Assembly (NCBI RefSeq): GCF_022605165.1
Contig: NC_063069.1
Coordinates: 1,364,001-1,428,000, forward strand
Reading direction: 5' to 3'
Length of the DNA stretch: 64,000 bases
Source of the DNA: Purpureocillium takamizusanense
Taxonomy: Eukaryota; Ascomycota; Sordariomycetes; Hypocreales; Ophiocordycipitaceae
The translations under genes were made by a program, and so were the position numbers. Below, piece by piece: positions 1-11,327 of the stretch. A model generated the notes under the pieces. It was not told where the DNA came from, searched no databases, and saw only the letters and a list, made by a program, of their open reading frames with translations. Within the stretch, counting starts at the first letter, position 1; each line of letters opens with the position of its first letter.

Positions 1-765
1 CACGATGAACGGGGAGCACGTCGTGGGGGCTGTAGATGTCGTAGTTGTGGCGGGACTCGCATGCGACTGTATGGCGATGCACCGGCGGATGTCTTCGACG
101 GTGACCTGCCTCTTGCCCCAGGTGCGGGCAATCTGGGGAGAGATGGTGCGAAGGTCGACGGGCGCGTTGCTGCCGCTGTGGGCGATCTGAAGGGTGACCG
201 TCTTGAGAAAGACCTTGTTCAGGCTGACCAGGTCCGCGAGATGAGGTGGCAAGGGTGTCGCCTGCTTGTCCTCGCTCTTGGCCTTGTTGACTCGCTTGCT
301 GTATGCGACGTCGATCTTGGTCTGTACCGTCTTCTCCTGCCGCCGCGTCGTCGCGAGGATGGTCGTCTCGCTGGGACGGTGTGCGGTCTGCGCCCTCGAA
401 GGTGCCGCCTTGGCGACGCGCTTGCCCTTGACGACCGTGGGCTTGACCGGGGCGCGGCGGGCGTCGGGGTCTTCGGTACGTCGACAGGCACGCTTGCGCG
501 GCGTGGGTGCCTCCTCGTCGTCGCTGCTGCTCGGCGGGAACGACACGGTGCGTCGCGTCAGGCTGGGCTCCTGCTCCTGCTCCAGCTCCTCAAAGGACGC
601 GGCCTTTCTCTTGCGGCTGCTGGCAGGGACCGGGGCCTCGACTTGGGCCTTCTTCAGCGACGGGTCGGGAGCGACCTGGGACTTGGAGACGCGCGTGAAG
701 GAGCTGATGGGTGGGGAGACCGGGGCTGCCGCCGCGGCGTGCCGTCTCTTGGCGGGTCGAGGCAT
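1..765 (-). CDS. CDT1: CDT1-like DNA replication licensing factor (partial, 3' end off window)
   Basis: This frame is open for 255 codons from the ATG at 765-763 to the window edge, so the C-terminal part is missing. The N-terminal ~130 residues are disordered and basic, with SRKRKAASFEELEQE-type and PPSSSDDEEAPTPRKR stretches. At about residues 172-232 a helical segment starts LPPHLADLVSLNKVFLKTV and ends QVTVEDIRRCIAIQ. It matches the pattern of the Cdt1 winged-helix (geminin-binding) fold, in which a short helix pair is followed by a conserved ITVEDIRR-like helix. Known role of the family: loading MCM2-7 with ORC and Cdc6 at origins in G1. The start has A at -3 (ACCATGC). Three ACGCGT boxes lie 515-574 bp upstream, fitting G1/S control. 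The family call rests on the winged-helix pattern and fungal domain layout; other licensing-like nuclear proteins remain possible. Confidence 0.7.
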   Translation of the reverse strand, partial: MPRPAKRRHAAAAAPVSPPISSFTRVSKSQVAPDPSLKKAQVEAPVPASSRKRKAASFEELEQEQEPSLTRRTVSFPPSSSDDEEAPTPRKRACRRTEDPDARRAPVKPTVVKGKRVAKAAPSRAQTAHRPSETTILATTRRQEKTVQTKIDVAYSKRVNKAKSEDKQATPLPPHLADLVSLNKVFLKTVTLQIAHSGSNAPVDLRTISPQIARTWGKRQVTVEDIRRCIAIQSHASPATTTTSTAPTTCSPFIV

Positions 766-1279
766 GGTGCGCTCGCGATTCCCAGGCACAAAATGGCAGG
801 TGAGCTCTCGTGGATGCCCTGATCGGACTCGGTGCGGGCGGGGAAGCAGCGAGTCGTCGCTGCGGTCGACGGACGGGCAACGCCTCCCTCGCGAAGCCAA
901 GCCCTCGGCCGACGTGCAAACTAGCTCGGAGCCGTTGTAGCGAGTCGGAAAGCTCTGCTCAGAGGCGTAGCAGGAGCGTTTGATGCGAGGCGCGGTGTGG
1001 TGTCAAAGGGAAAGAAGCAACGATGTCAAGAGTTTCAAGTTGCGCAGGGGGACCGGAAAAAAAAAAGGGAAGTCGTCGCCGCCGGCGTTTGTCTTGGGGG
1101 GAGCGTTGAACGTGCAGGAGGAACCAGGCAGAGAGTTGCTCTGGTGCTACAACTGTACAAGGAGGTGACGGATGGAATGGAGTCGAGCAGTTGCTCGAGA
1201 CAACGGGTGGGCGGCTAGTCGAAATGGGCTGGCTTGCGCGGGGCGGCGCGCAGGAGGTTGGACAGGGGGGAGGAGCTTG

Positions 1280-1339
1280 ACGCGTTGGGGACGCGTTTTT
1301 TGGGAGGCGAGCCCGTTTTTGGTGGGCGCCTCCACGCGT
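1280..1339. promoter_or_regulatory. Three MCB (ACGCGT) boxes upstream of CDT1
   Basis: ACGCGT occurs at 1280-1285, 1291-1296 and 1334-1339, that is 515-574 bp upstream of the CDT1 start codon. ACGCGT is the core MluI cell-cycle box bound by MBF (Swi6/Mbp1-type) factors in fungi, and cdt1 is a known MBF target in fission yeast. One hexamer is expected by chance every ~3 kb at this GC content; three within 60 bp is not. Confidence 0.5.
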
Positions 1340-1362
1340 GGTGTTCGCGTAAAGTGGGCTCC

Positions 1363-1381
1363 TTTTTTTGGGGGGGGGGGG
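1363..1381. repeat. T7/G12 homopolymer junction
   Basis: Seven T residues run directly into twelve G residues. Similar abutting homopolymers (A10/G10 at 4699-4718 and A10/G8 at 8530-8547) occur in neighbouring intergenic DNA. Confidence 0.9.
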
Positions 1382-3839
1382 CCATCCAGTCCGCCAGGCA
1401 CTGTCGACTCATAGCCGCCCAGCGGACAGATTCAGTGATTGATTTACAGGGCAGCATCTCCGCGTGCAGTTCCATGTACAGTGCACGTGCAGTACGTAGC
1501 ACCCCCTTGGACAAGATGGAGGCCACCGAGCTTTTGTGCCGACTCTGCGTGCCGGAGGCAGCTCTTCGTGCATCGCGAGACGTTGTCGTGGACTGAGAGC
1601 TCTCACGAGGCACGGCACGCGACTTATCGCGCTCGCGCACACGACAGGACACAGGCTGCTCCCGGTGCCTGCATGAGGAGGAGGAAGAGAGGATCTTGAA
1701 TGTGTGGCGTGTACGAGCCACATCGTACATTGTGCGAAGGAGGAAGACACACACACAGACACTATCAGTAAGTACTTGTAGATACACTGCACACTTCCAT
1801 CGCCGTCCATCCGCAACCGCCCCCCCGCACGTACACACACACACACAGAGCGCAGGCGAGATTGCCGAGCGACAAACGATCAAGGAACAAAGCACCGCCG
1901 CTGTGCGTGTCCGTCCTTCCGCGTCTGTGTTGCCCTCCTCCCACCCCCCACGAGATGACGGCGGCACCGCGCAACGACGAGCGGTAAGCAGGAACGGCAA
2001 CGCCAAATTAACTGTGCAGCCCATCAAAGCACCAGCAGCAGCCAGCACCAGCAGCAGCCAGCAGCAACTGGAGCCGATGGTGGTGTAGCGCAGCCCTTCC
2101 GCGCACACACGCAAACACAAGGCAAGCCACTTACACGTGGCAGCGCCGTTTTGACGAACCTCAACCGCTTGCCCCGCGTCTGTCCGTCCATCCATCCGCC
2201 CGTCCTTGTACAGTTAGAACCTTAGGTACTAGTAACTAAGGTAAGTTACTTGATATGCTATGTAGTACTGACTTACTACGTATCTGAACACTGTTATTAC
2301 TTTTCTCAACCCCGCCTTCGCCATTACACGGCCCTCCAACGCCCTAGCACAAGACTCAGCCCCCCAAGGTGGTGTAGTAGAATAAACGCATGCGAACGAA
2401 ACAGTCAGTTTCGACACGTCCGTCCCAAAGAAAAGAACCCCCCCCTTTCCTTGTGCTCTGGCAGCCAACGGGTTTTTGGCTTCGACTCAAGGGAAACCGG
2501 CAGGCTCCCGCCTTCCCGCCCTCCTCCACCACCTCCCTTCCCTCGCCAGGCCACCCCCGTCGTCGAGCACGGCTTATACCAGTCTTACGGATACTACTAC
2601 CACTACTGCTACACATCTTTCTTCGCACCAAACACTGAGATGCATGCACGCTCCTCGTAATAAGAAGAAGTAGACCCCAAAGTCGCCCGTCGAGCTGCAC
2701 TAAAAGAGTGTTGCATCGCTGCAGGACCTGACTAAGAGAACAATCGGAGCAGGGGTGATGAAGAAAACCACCAAGCACGTAGCTGAGCCTTCTTTTTTCT
2801 CTCTTCCCTTTCTTACTTTCATGATGCCGTAGCGTGAAAAGACTGAGGGCAAAAACAAGATCTACAACAACCACCTCCAAACGGACAAGGTCCCGGCTGC
2901 CATGCACGATACACCGCTCTTTGTCTTTCCCAATCGCCAGCCCTGTTTGGTCGCCACCCCGCCTCTTCCGTCTTTGTCTTCCTCCTCCTCCTCCTCCTTC
3001 TTCCTCTTCTTAACCCCCAAACCTGTCCTCCTCCTCCTCATCCGTGATCGTCGCCGTTGTACTCTGCTCTCTTCCGCCCCTCCCTACTGCCGCGTGCAGG
3101 CGGGAGTAGAGCTACCCGCTGCAGCTACGATGCATCGCCCGCCTGTCCAGCCCCCGCCTCAGAACCCCTAGCGGGATGATGCGCAACAAGGGACGCGGAC
3201 AATGTAACATGCACGCATGCAGGCACGGACACAGCGATAAAGCATGAGATCCAAGGGGAGGGGGGCCGACGAAAAGCGTAATGGTATATGGGGGCAGCAC
3301 AAAGTCCCGGCTGGCTGACCGGCCGGCCGGCCTGCCGCCGGGCCAGCTCAAGGCCCCGCACCACGTCCACCTCACCACACACACACCCTTCTTCATTCAT
3401 TCAAGCTACATACGTGTGTATAGTACGTACCTTACGTGCTGTACTATCCGTATTTGGTACCCTGGCTCTCTCTCCCGCCCGGCTCTGCTACGTACGTACC
3501 TTGAGTTTCCATGTATATGCCGTGCCACTTGGACGGGGTGGGCGTGCTGCTGCTGCTGCTCGTCATCAGCTTCTAATGTTCTGCCGCGTGTGCAACCTCG
3601 CTTTACATGCATGCTAACCACCTACCTTACAGTTCGTACATGCCTCTTTGACGTACTTTTATATTCCCATCTACTGCTACTATAGGTAGCACCTCGCGCA
3701 CGGCTCCAAGTGCTGCCCGATATGACGGTACGAAGCACGTACTTGCGACTCTCTCCCCCCTCCCCCCTCTCCCCTCCCCTTGCACTCATGCCTGCCCATC
3801 GACGACCCGATGGCCCGTCCAGCCCGCTTCCGTGGCTCA

Positions 3840-3916
3840 GGCACCTAACTACCTGACATACCTACCCTACCTTAGTTCCACACATACCTACCTAGTGCCT
3901 ACCTACCTAAGGTACC
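3840..3916. repeat. Cluster of TACCTA/TAGGTAC words
   Basis: Within 77 bp the words ACCTAA, ACCTACC, TACCTTAG, ATACCTACCTAG and CTACCTACCTAAGGTACC follow one another. The same family of words recurs in most intergenic gaps of the window and is rare in the coding exons. Confidence 0.6.
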
Positions 3917-4698
3917 CTTCTTACACCCCTTAGCTTCGTAGCTGACTTAGCTCGACTGGACGGACAATAATATGCGAGAGGGGAAGCAAAAGGATGTCAC
4001 TCGTGTAACCCTCCCCCCTTTCATCCGGCCGCTCAGCTCCGTCTCGAATTGCCGTCTTGTTTCGTTCTCGCATCGACGCACATAGACACACAGTATAGCC
4101 AAGTAGGGCCAAGCATCTAGGCACGCAAACCCGGCCGGCAAGCCGTCAGTGACCAAAAAAAAAAAAAAAAGAAGGGCCGCCCGCCTCAGGGCCCTGTCGC
4201 ATCACACACAACAATACTACTGCATGGAGCAGACACACAGACACAACGGGCTCTCCCGCGTCGCATCGGTTCATCATTTATGCTTCTCATTCGCCCCGCG
4301 AGTCACTGTTGCTGCGCACATCTGGCGCGTCCTGTAATACAAAGGGACAGAAACAAAAACAGACATCCCAATTCCCTTGCAGGTAGCAGGTGGTCAAACT
4401 TCAAAAGCAAAGCCTAAAAAGTTCTCCTGGTTTTGTACTCCCCAGTCCCAAGTTTCCCTAGTCCCAGCGCCCCCAATGTGCAGTGAATGCCCAGATTTTG
4501 TCACCTTGTTCGCTCTTGGCCCCCTTGGGCAACCTGGCCCTCCATTAATGCCCTCCCCAGTCTGAACCGTGGTCTGGATTCCGCCCGCCCCCGCCGTAAC
4601 GCCATGAGTTGTGTCGTGGAAAAAGATCAAGGAGCCAAAAGAGAATAGAGAGGCAACGTTTGAAACAAGAGCCCGCGAGTCTGAACGCTAGCTGTACG

Positions 4699-4718
4699 AA
4701 AAAAAAAAGGGGGGGGGG
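4699..4718. repeat. A10/G10 homopolymer junction
   Basis: Ten A residues abut ten G residues, just downstream of the stop codon of the small minus-strand ORF. Confidence 0.95.
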
Positions 4719-4769
4719 TTGCAAGTAGACTCTGCGGCTATGTTGTCGTAGTGTGGACAGACTCGCAGC

Positions 4770-5003
4770 TCAGCGGCGGGACGGGGCGTGCCAGTGCTCA
4801 GACGATCGGAAGCTGACGGGGCTGGGAGGGGGCGGCGCAGGGACTGTGTAGTCGTCCTGCTTGATGTGGCGGACGGGTGTCGACGGGCGAACGGTGCCGA
4901 GCGTGGCGTTGAGGCTGGCGTAGAGATCTTGCGACGTCATGAGTCGGAGGTTATTCCTCTGCGACGACATGGCGATGGGAGCGGCGACCTGAGGACTCGG
5001 CAT
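4770..5003 (-). CDS. Small uncharacterised protein (77 aa)
   Basis: An ATG at 5003-5001 opens a 77-residue frame ending in TGA at 4772-4770. I do not recognise the family. Codon use is strongly coding-like for this genome (CTC, AAC, GCC, ATC, TAC, AAG), unlike the surrounding frames. The protein has a short N-terminal lead (MPSPQVAAPIAMSSQ), a central segment LRLMTSQDLYASLNATLG, then a proline-rich stretch YTVPAPPPPSPVSFRSSEHW and a basic end. There is no signal peptide or membrane segment. A second in-frame ATG 12 codons downstream is an alternative start. The upstream leader (5010-5700) contains CT-rich blocks and a TTG repeat, as often seen ahead of expressed fungal genes. It may be a small regulatory or lineage-restricted protein; the function is unknown. 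Confidence 0.45.
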   Translation of the reverse strand: MPSPQVAAPIAMSSQRNNLRLMTSQDLYASLNATLGTVRPSTPVRHIKQDDYTVPAPPPPSPVSFRSSEHWHAPSRR

Positions 5004-6127
5004 CTCGCGGAATATGTGTTGTGGCTGTGCTGGGTGGTGGGCGGTGAGCGTTGAGTCTGTTATAGGCGGCAGGAGAACGGTTGTCGTGTGTAAGTCGCGA
5101 GGTGGTCGTGAGGATGCACGGAGTAGAGGTGTCGCAGCGATACAGGGAGGCTGACTTCGATGTCCGAGTGTCAACTGTCGACGGGTCGGGCTCTTCTTAA
5201 ATGGTACGAAGGGTAGTTAATGCTGCAGGCAGGAAACCCAACGGCGTTTGCGAGCGAGCAAGCAAGCAGCTGGACTGGCTTTTGCCTGGGAGATGGGGAG
5301 AAAGGGGAGACGAGAGAGCTTGCGTAAATATGTGGGGAAGCGGATGGAGCCCTGGGTCGTGGCAGTGATGAGTGAGGCAGCGCAGAACAGGTTTCCCTGG
5401 TCGGGCTTTTGTCGGTCAATGCAGTGCGAGCAGTAGTCGGCAGGCGATGGTGGCAGTGGCAGCGGCAGCGGCAGCGACAAGTGAAGGAGACGGCTTTCTC
5501 CGCGGTCCACAGTAACAACTCCAGTTTCTTTTCCCCCTGGTTGTCGGCGCGTTGGATCGGACCGGGTGCCGGGTTCCCAGGATTTTGGGCAGCGTCGATG
5601 ATTCAGTGGAGAGGCGTGGGTGCGGTGGGTTGCCGAGGGCGAGGTGGAACGACTGTGTAAAGCTACTTGTTGTTGTTGTTGTTGTTGTTGCTGCTAATGT
5701 AAGGTAGTCAAGGGAGTCGAGCAAGCGTCGAGGGTTGGTGCCTGCTGTAGGTACGACGAGGTTGACCAGCAAAGGCTCTGGCTAAGTAAGGCTCGCTTCG
5801 TGACGGGATGGGAAGAATGAAGGAAAGGAAAGAAGAAAATGTTGGGGCAAGAAAGGGCGAGGCGAGGCGAGGTGATATAAACCCAAGTCGGCTACCAACT
5901 ACTTACCTAGGTAGCTCCCTACGAAGTGACTTGGGAGCAGCAGAAGGAGCCGAGGCGGACGGGCCGGCCGTGTGAGATAGTACTACCAAAGGTAGGTACC
6001 AAGGGCAGGTCCCTTTTGTCGGACAATGAAGACGCAAGGCCATCCAACCTAATCCCCACGTACGGAGTACGTAGCACCTTACCTTTTCGTATCCCTTCCC
6101 TTCCTCAAGTTAGTGCCTGGCAGGTTT

Positions 6128-6163
6128 GGGCATGGGCATGGGCATGGGCTTGGGCTTGGGCTC
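6128..6163 (+). repeat. GGGCAT/GGGCTT hexamer microsatellite
   Basis: Three GGGCAT units are followed by two GGGCTT units and one GGGCTC, a short decaying hexamer array in intergenic DNA. Confidence 0.9.
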
Positions 6164-8529
6164 AGACCTGGGGCCTGGCCTTGCCTGGGGGGTGGGGGCG
6201 TACAGCACAGCATGCAACAGCTCGGGGAGCTCGAAGGCGCTTGTGGTAGTTACGGTACTTCCTCCCTGCCCTGGCCTGTCCGAGGCGTGCGAGCCCTCGC
6301 ACAGCATTCAGTCAGTCAGTGGAAGCAAGCCCTCCCTCCCTGTGAGACGGGACGCGACGTGACGGGAGGTACGCAGTGCGGCCCCTTGGGTGCCCCGAGA
6401 GAGACTCGTGGCATTCACAAGCCAGGGCGCAGCGCATGGCATTGCAATAAAATGCGACGAGAGCATCAAACCGGTCCCAAGGCGGGCAAATCCCGGGGGA
6501 GACAAGAGACAACGTGCGTGCCTGTCTGTCCGCTTGCCCCACGCCAGCAGCCGGGAGCAGGCCCGCGGATTGCGCTGTTAGAGACCAGGGCCAGGACAGG
6601 AACCCTCGACCTTTGCTGGATGCTGCTGAAATCGTCCATCCATCTGCTGGCTTGATGGATGATCCACCGCATACCGGTGGTCACCCACGCCCCCCGCTGG
6701 TGGCTGCCAGCAGCCAGCTAGCCAGCCAGTCAGTCAGCTAGCCAACCGTCATGAACAGGCGCAACAGTAACAGCAGCACAAGTTGGAACAAGAAAGAAAG
6801 CAGGAACAGGAGCTTTGCGCAACCACACCCCCCTCCCCTCCCCTCCCCATGGGCTGGCTGTTTGTCCGCCAGCCCGCATCGCGGGGCCAAGCAAGACGTG
6901 GGCGGAAAGGGGAAGTGTCCGTCCCTGGGGTGTGCATCACCACGAGCAACACAAGCCTGGCGCTCAGAGTCTAGACACGCCCCCCCTCGGCCACTTGGCG
7001 GCGCCTGGGGTCCATCGTGGGAACCTTACACTGTCTGCCCTGCCGTGCCCGATTCTGGCACCTCCTGCACCGCGCTGTACTTAATTACAGCTGGCAAAGG
7101 ACAGATGAACATCCAAGGCTGCAGCTGTTGGGGGAGCCCGCCATGAATCAATGCCCTCCCGGCGCATCAGTCATGTCAAGCTGGGTGGTCCGACGAAAGT
7201 CACCCAAGGCCGCCGGCTCAGCAATCGTTGGAAGAGAAATGTGCGCGCCTGAGAAGGAAGGAGCAGAGCCGTCGGCTGGTTTGACAGGCTTCGAGAAGCT
7301 GACGGAACCCCAAACCTGCGAGCCGGAACCGTCAGCACCCCAGCGTGGGCCGACCAACACGCCGGTTCCGAGGCTACGCTAGGCCACGTCGAGTGTTGGG
7401 GCAACACTCCAACGTCCCGAACAAGAAGTTCGGTGCCTGCCAGGACTTTGTTCGATAAAGGCAACGTGTCGTGTGGTCGCGCTCTTTCTCTGTCTGTCTG
7501 TCTGTCTCTCTGCCGAGCACCCAACCGGCCTCTGGGCATCCCTGGTCCAGGCGTGCTGAGCTGCCGAAACCTCGTCGATTGGGAAGCGAAGACCGGACTG
7601 GACTGCTGACGGCGTGGCCGACTGGGTGCCACAGCGGCAAGACGGATAATTTACTGCACTGCGTGTGCTATGCGATAACGGACCATGGAGCCGTCGCAGC
7701 CGGGTAGGGCAGAGGACTCGTGCAAACCGAGCTCTCGCCGACTCGGCGATGCGCGAGGTGATTGGGCCGCGTCGAGATGCCTCGAAATGCCTGCCTGCTC
7801 GCTGTTCCGGTTCGCCGTGCTCCAATGCAGGCCAGGTAATAAGCCTTTCATCACTGCTCACCGCCGTGAGCGAATACAACGTAGCGCTCGAGGACCGCGC
7901 GAGGAGCCAAGCGTCTTTCCCTGGAACCTGGCCGCCATCCCCCGTCGGTGATAGCGCCAGGCACAGGCATTTCGCCCACAGTGATCCAGAAACGTAGGCC
8001 GGTCCATCTTTGTCAGACCTAGGAGTATCGGTTTCGGCGGCCATGGCTCGCATGGATGTGCCTTCCCGTGGGCTTCGCCGCACGCCTGGACGTGAGAGCA
8101 CTGCAACAAAGACGCACCGGCACCACTGTGACTGTTCCGCCTGCGCACGGAGAAAAGGTGTCGGTTGGATGAGCTTTGGAACTGACTCGCCTTGAACGGG
8201 CTGAAGGCCTTGGCAGGCGCACCCGTGCCGCAGTCTCATTTTCCGGGCTCGAGTGCCAATATGGGGCGAAGCATCACAATGAGACGGAAGCAAGCAAGCA
8301 AGCACGCACGCAAGACAGTGGACAAAGGAGAGGGGGGGAGCAAATCGGGGGGGGTGTTAGTAGTGGTGGCGGACGTCGTGTAGTTGCGGCCCATTCATCA
8401 ATGTCGGGGCCTCCTTCCCCACGATATTTTCGTCGTTGCTGCTGGCTGGCATGTGGAACTTGCTGCAGGACGTGAGACTTTGCAGGCAGTCGCGCCTGCT
8501 GTCCGGCTCCTGCCCTCTCCCTGTGTATT

Positions 8530-8547
8530 AAAAAAAAAAGGGGGGGG
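8530..8547. repeat. A10/G8 homopolymer junction
   Basis: Ten A residues abut eight G residues in intergenic DNA. Confidence 0.95.
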
Positions 8548-10436
8548 CTGCCAGCTACGTGCACAGGGGTACCCAAAGGTAGGCCGCTTCCTCAGCTCCT
8601 GTCTCCACCAGTCTTCATCATCTTCACATTTCGACAGCACCTGGGATGCTGCAGCCGAGGCCGTCTCATCATCGTCCCAATTCCTCGAGGAGTGGCATCA
8701 CCCGCAGCGGCAGATCGCCCTTCTCGCGTCCGGCAGCACCCGAGATCGCACCTGCTGGACGAGCGGCTCGCCTCCGGCTCCAAGGCGGCCATGAGCCCCG
8801 CTCCAGTTGTCAGCGGTGCATGTGAATGCATGCAAAGTCATGACACCATCGGCATGTCTATTCTCATGCCCGCGGCGGGCCGCTGCGAGGCGAAATTCGT
8901 CGCCTCGTGGCAGCGATGACCACCGGGGGAGCCTGGCGCGTGTTACCACGTTTCGAAAGCAGGAGACGGACACGCCGAGCTGCCTGATTTCGGCCGTGAG
9001 TGCACATCGCGTGTCATGCTCCGAGGGACTTGTGGGAAGCGGCGCAACGTCCGCGCGCGCCGCCAGCGAGTCAGAGAACCTCTGTTTTGCTTGCCTGAAC
9101 CAGGCAAGGCATTCCCAGTCTGTCCCATCCCTGCCTAGCAGCCCGTGGCCGAGCGAAGAGACTCCAGGTCAGCGAATTGGTGAAACTCTATGACGCCGCG
9201 ACCTCATTTCTTCCTCTAGTACTTGCGAATAGAACAAAGAAGCAAGGCGATGGCAGCCTAAGAAGCACGCATGCACGCTCGCAGACAGACAGATGCCTGT
9301 CCACGCCGTTCCCGAGCTCACGGATCCCCAGATTTTCCTGTGGGGCACAACGGCAGGGCGGTTTGTGGGGAAGCAAGCCAGCTCATCACAAACTACCGGG
9401 GGGGGAGCGGAGGATGTGAAACCAAGGACGGTCCGTGTTGCTGGGCTCGCCTTCAGTTTGATGGCGCATCCACAGGCGTGTGTGAAAGGAGGAATTGATT
9501 CTAGCCAACCGCGAACCTCCCACGGTCTTTTTTTCTTTTCTTTCTTGTCGGACGTTCGTGTGATCCTGGCTCGCAAGACGAGACTATTGACTGACGCCTG
9601 GGCATTTTCTCGTCGGCGTGACCAGCATCTGCACAAACAACAACGACGCACCACGCCCTGGACCATGAGGAAGCAAACTACGAAAGTATAGTTGTATAAT
9701 ATTGGAGGGGTCACTAACAATGGCCATGTCTTGCAGTCGAGGAATGCCAGCCACCTAGCCTCCTCGCGAGGCATGCCCTAGATGCGAACAGTCAGGCTTC
9801 GTACGACGCCGCAAGCACTTACCTTGACCTGGACAAGCCGGAGCTGTGTGCATCTCGTGCCAAATAAAACGCTCGCGAGCGTGATGGAAGCACCGGGGGA
9901 AAGCCACACATCGCAGGCGGACAGGGCACAGGCACAGACTCCCTCCCTTTAAGACATCCAAGCATTCAAGTCCATTGCATAGACGTGCCCAACTCGCACG
10001 ACAATAGCACCCGTAACACTGGTCCATCTCGGTCAATTAGGTTATCAGCACCGATTTCTGTCGCTCAGCACGCGAGCGGTTGTCCCGGCATGGCATGGCT
10101 GTGTTATTAGGATGGTGTCAAGGGGCCGCCACACAATGGGTGCCAAGTAAGTTGTGCTGTTGTATATTTAGCGACCTGTGCTATCTATCTATGTATGGAG
10201 TACCTGTCGAAGCAAACGCCAGACGGGCCGACGGGCGCGCCGTTTCGACGTATCATCATGCATGCGATGCTGCCCTGCCCTGCCCTGCCCTGTCCGTGAA
10301 AGCCAGGGCTGAGAAGGGGGGGCCCCGACGCTGTTGCCTCAAACCATGGGGGCGTGCGTGCGTATGCGTGCTGTGCTTGCTGCTCGCGCCGCCACGATGC
10401 CCAAGGAGGGGACGCAAACGAGAGAAACATCCACAG

Positions 10437-10469
10437 ACGCACGCACGCACGCACGCACGCACACACACA
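10437..10469 (+). repeat. ACGC/AC microsatellite
   Basis: Six ACGC units pass directly into an AC dinucleotide run. Confidence 0.9.
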
Positions 10470-11327
10470 TGCACATGGCGGCAAGTTACTAGTATCTTGT
10501 ACACGGAATTTGCAGGATTGCCGAGGGCCGCCACCCGCGGGCACTATGCAAGATCGTCCGATCAGGAAGAAAAGACATCATCACCCTCCTCCTCCACCCA
10601 CCACCACCACCCCCATCCCCATCGTTAGCGCGAGGGAGGTGGAAGGGGGAGAGAGAGGGAGTGGAATTGCAGTCGCGCGCAGACAAGACATATTTGTGCT
10701 GCCTGCCTCCGGCGGTCCGGTCAAGACAAGTCCTTTTTCTTTTTTGTTTTTCTACGTACGTACCTCGGTACGACTCTGCGCACGCATCTACAGTACGTAC
10801 GAAAAAAAAAAGATGCCATGGGAAGGCTAGGGCGGCCCCGCCCTTCGTTCGCGGCTTTTGCTTTTGGGTTGCCCACCCTTTTTCTTCTTTGTTCAGGGAG
10901 CGTCATTGTTTGGCAGACCGTCATCTCGTTGACTCTTTTTTTTTTTGAAAGGCGGCTAGTGATGTGCGTGCCTGCCTGCCTGTGCGTGCCTGTAGCCGGC
11001 TCGGCTGTGGGTAGGTAAGAGGGAGTGCAACATGATGGTGCCTACCTACGTGCAGTTACGAGACGGCACGTGTAGGCACGATCATGGACAGGGTTGACAG
11101 GGCTTCGTATTGCAGGCTAGCATCTAACATGGGTCATATCGTCATCTCATCTGTGGTGACCTTCCCCCCCCCCCCCGGTACGCCCGAGAAGCGCCATCAA
11201 AGACAAGAAAGGGGCGCAGCGCGCGAGTCGACGGCACGCAGACAAAAACTTCCCCAAACATCACAACGCCACCGGATGGATGGCAAGCAAAACGCCGTGA
11301 CACCGTCTTTCAGCCGCCCACTCATCG

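Larger units (their letters stand above)
766..4769. other. Intergenic, promoter side of CDT1; no gene recognised
   Basis: About 4 kb without a credible gene. The reading frames here lack codon bias, and the longest (minus, 1215-2195) has no ATG-supported conserved content. The stretch holds three ACGCGT boxes (1280-1339), a T7/G12 junction (1363-1381), an A10/G10 junction (4699-4718), a poly-A run near 4155-4170, CT-rich blocks (2970-3040, 3750-3780) and a dense cluster of TACCTA/TAGGTA words at 3840-3916. Confidence 0.6.
5004..11327. other. Long intergenic stretch; no gene recognised
   Basis: About 6.3 kb. The longest open frames (minus 7379-8305, starting at GTG; plus 10080-10628) show no codon bias and no recognisable motif. 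Contents seen are a TTG repeat (5668-5693), a GGGCAT/GGGCTT hexamer array (6128-6163), GTCT and AAGC microsatellites (about 7490-7515 and 8290-8312), an A10/G8 junction (8530-8547), a CTGCC array (10270-10293), an ACGC array (10437-10460) and TAGGTA words (5885-6003, 11010-11055). Confidence 0.55.

Noticed and set aside
1215..2195. Minus-strand open frame of 326 codons upstream of CDT1
   Set aside because: No codon bias, Cys- and Val-rich low-complexity composition, no recognisable motif, and it overlaps promoter and microsatellite DNA.
7379..8305. Minus-strand open frame of 308 codons
   Set aside because: It starts at GTG, amino-acid composition resembles translated non-coding GC-rich DNA, and there is no motif or splice context.
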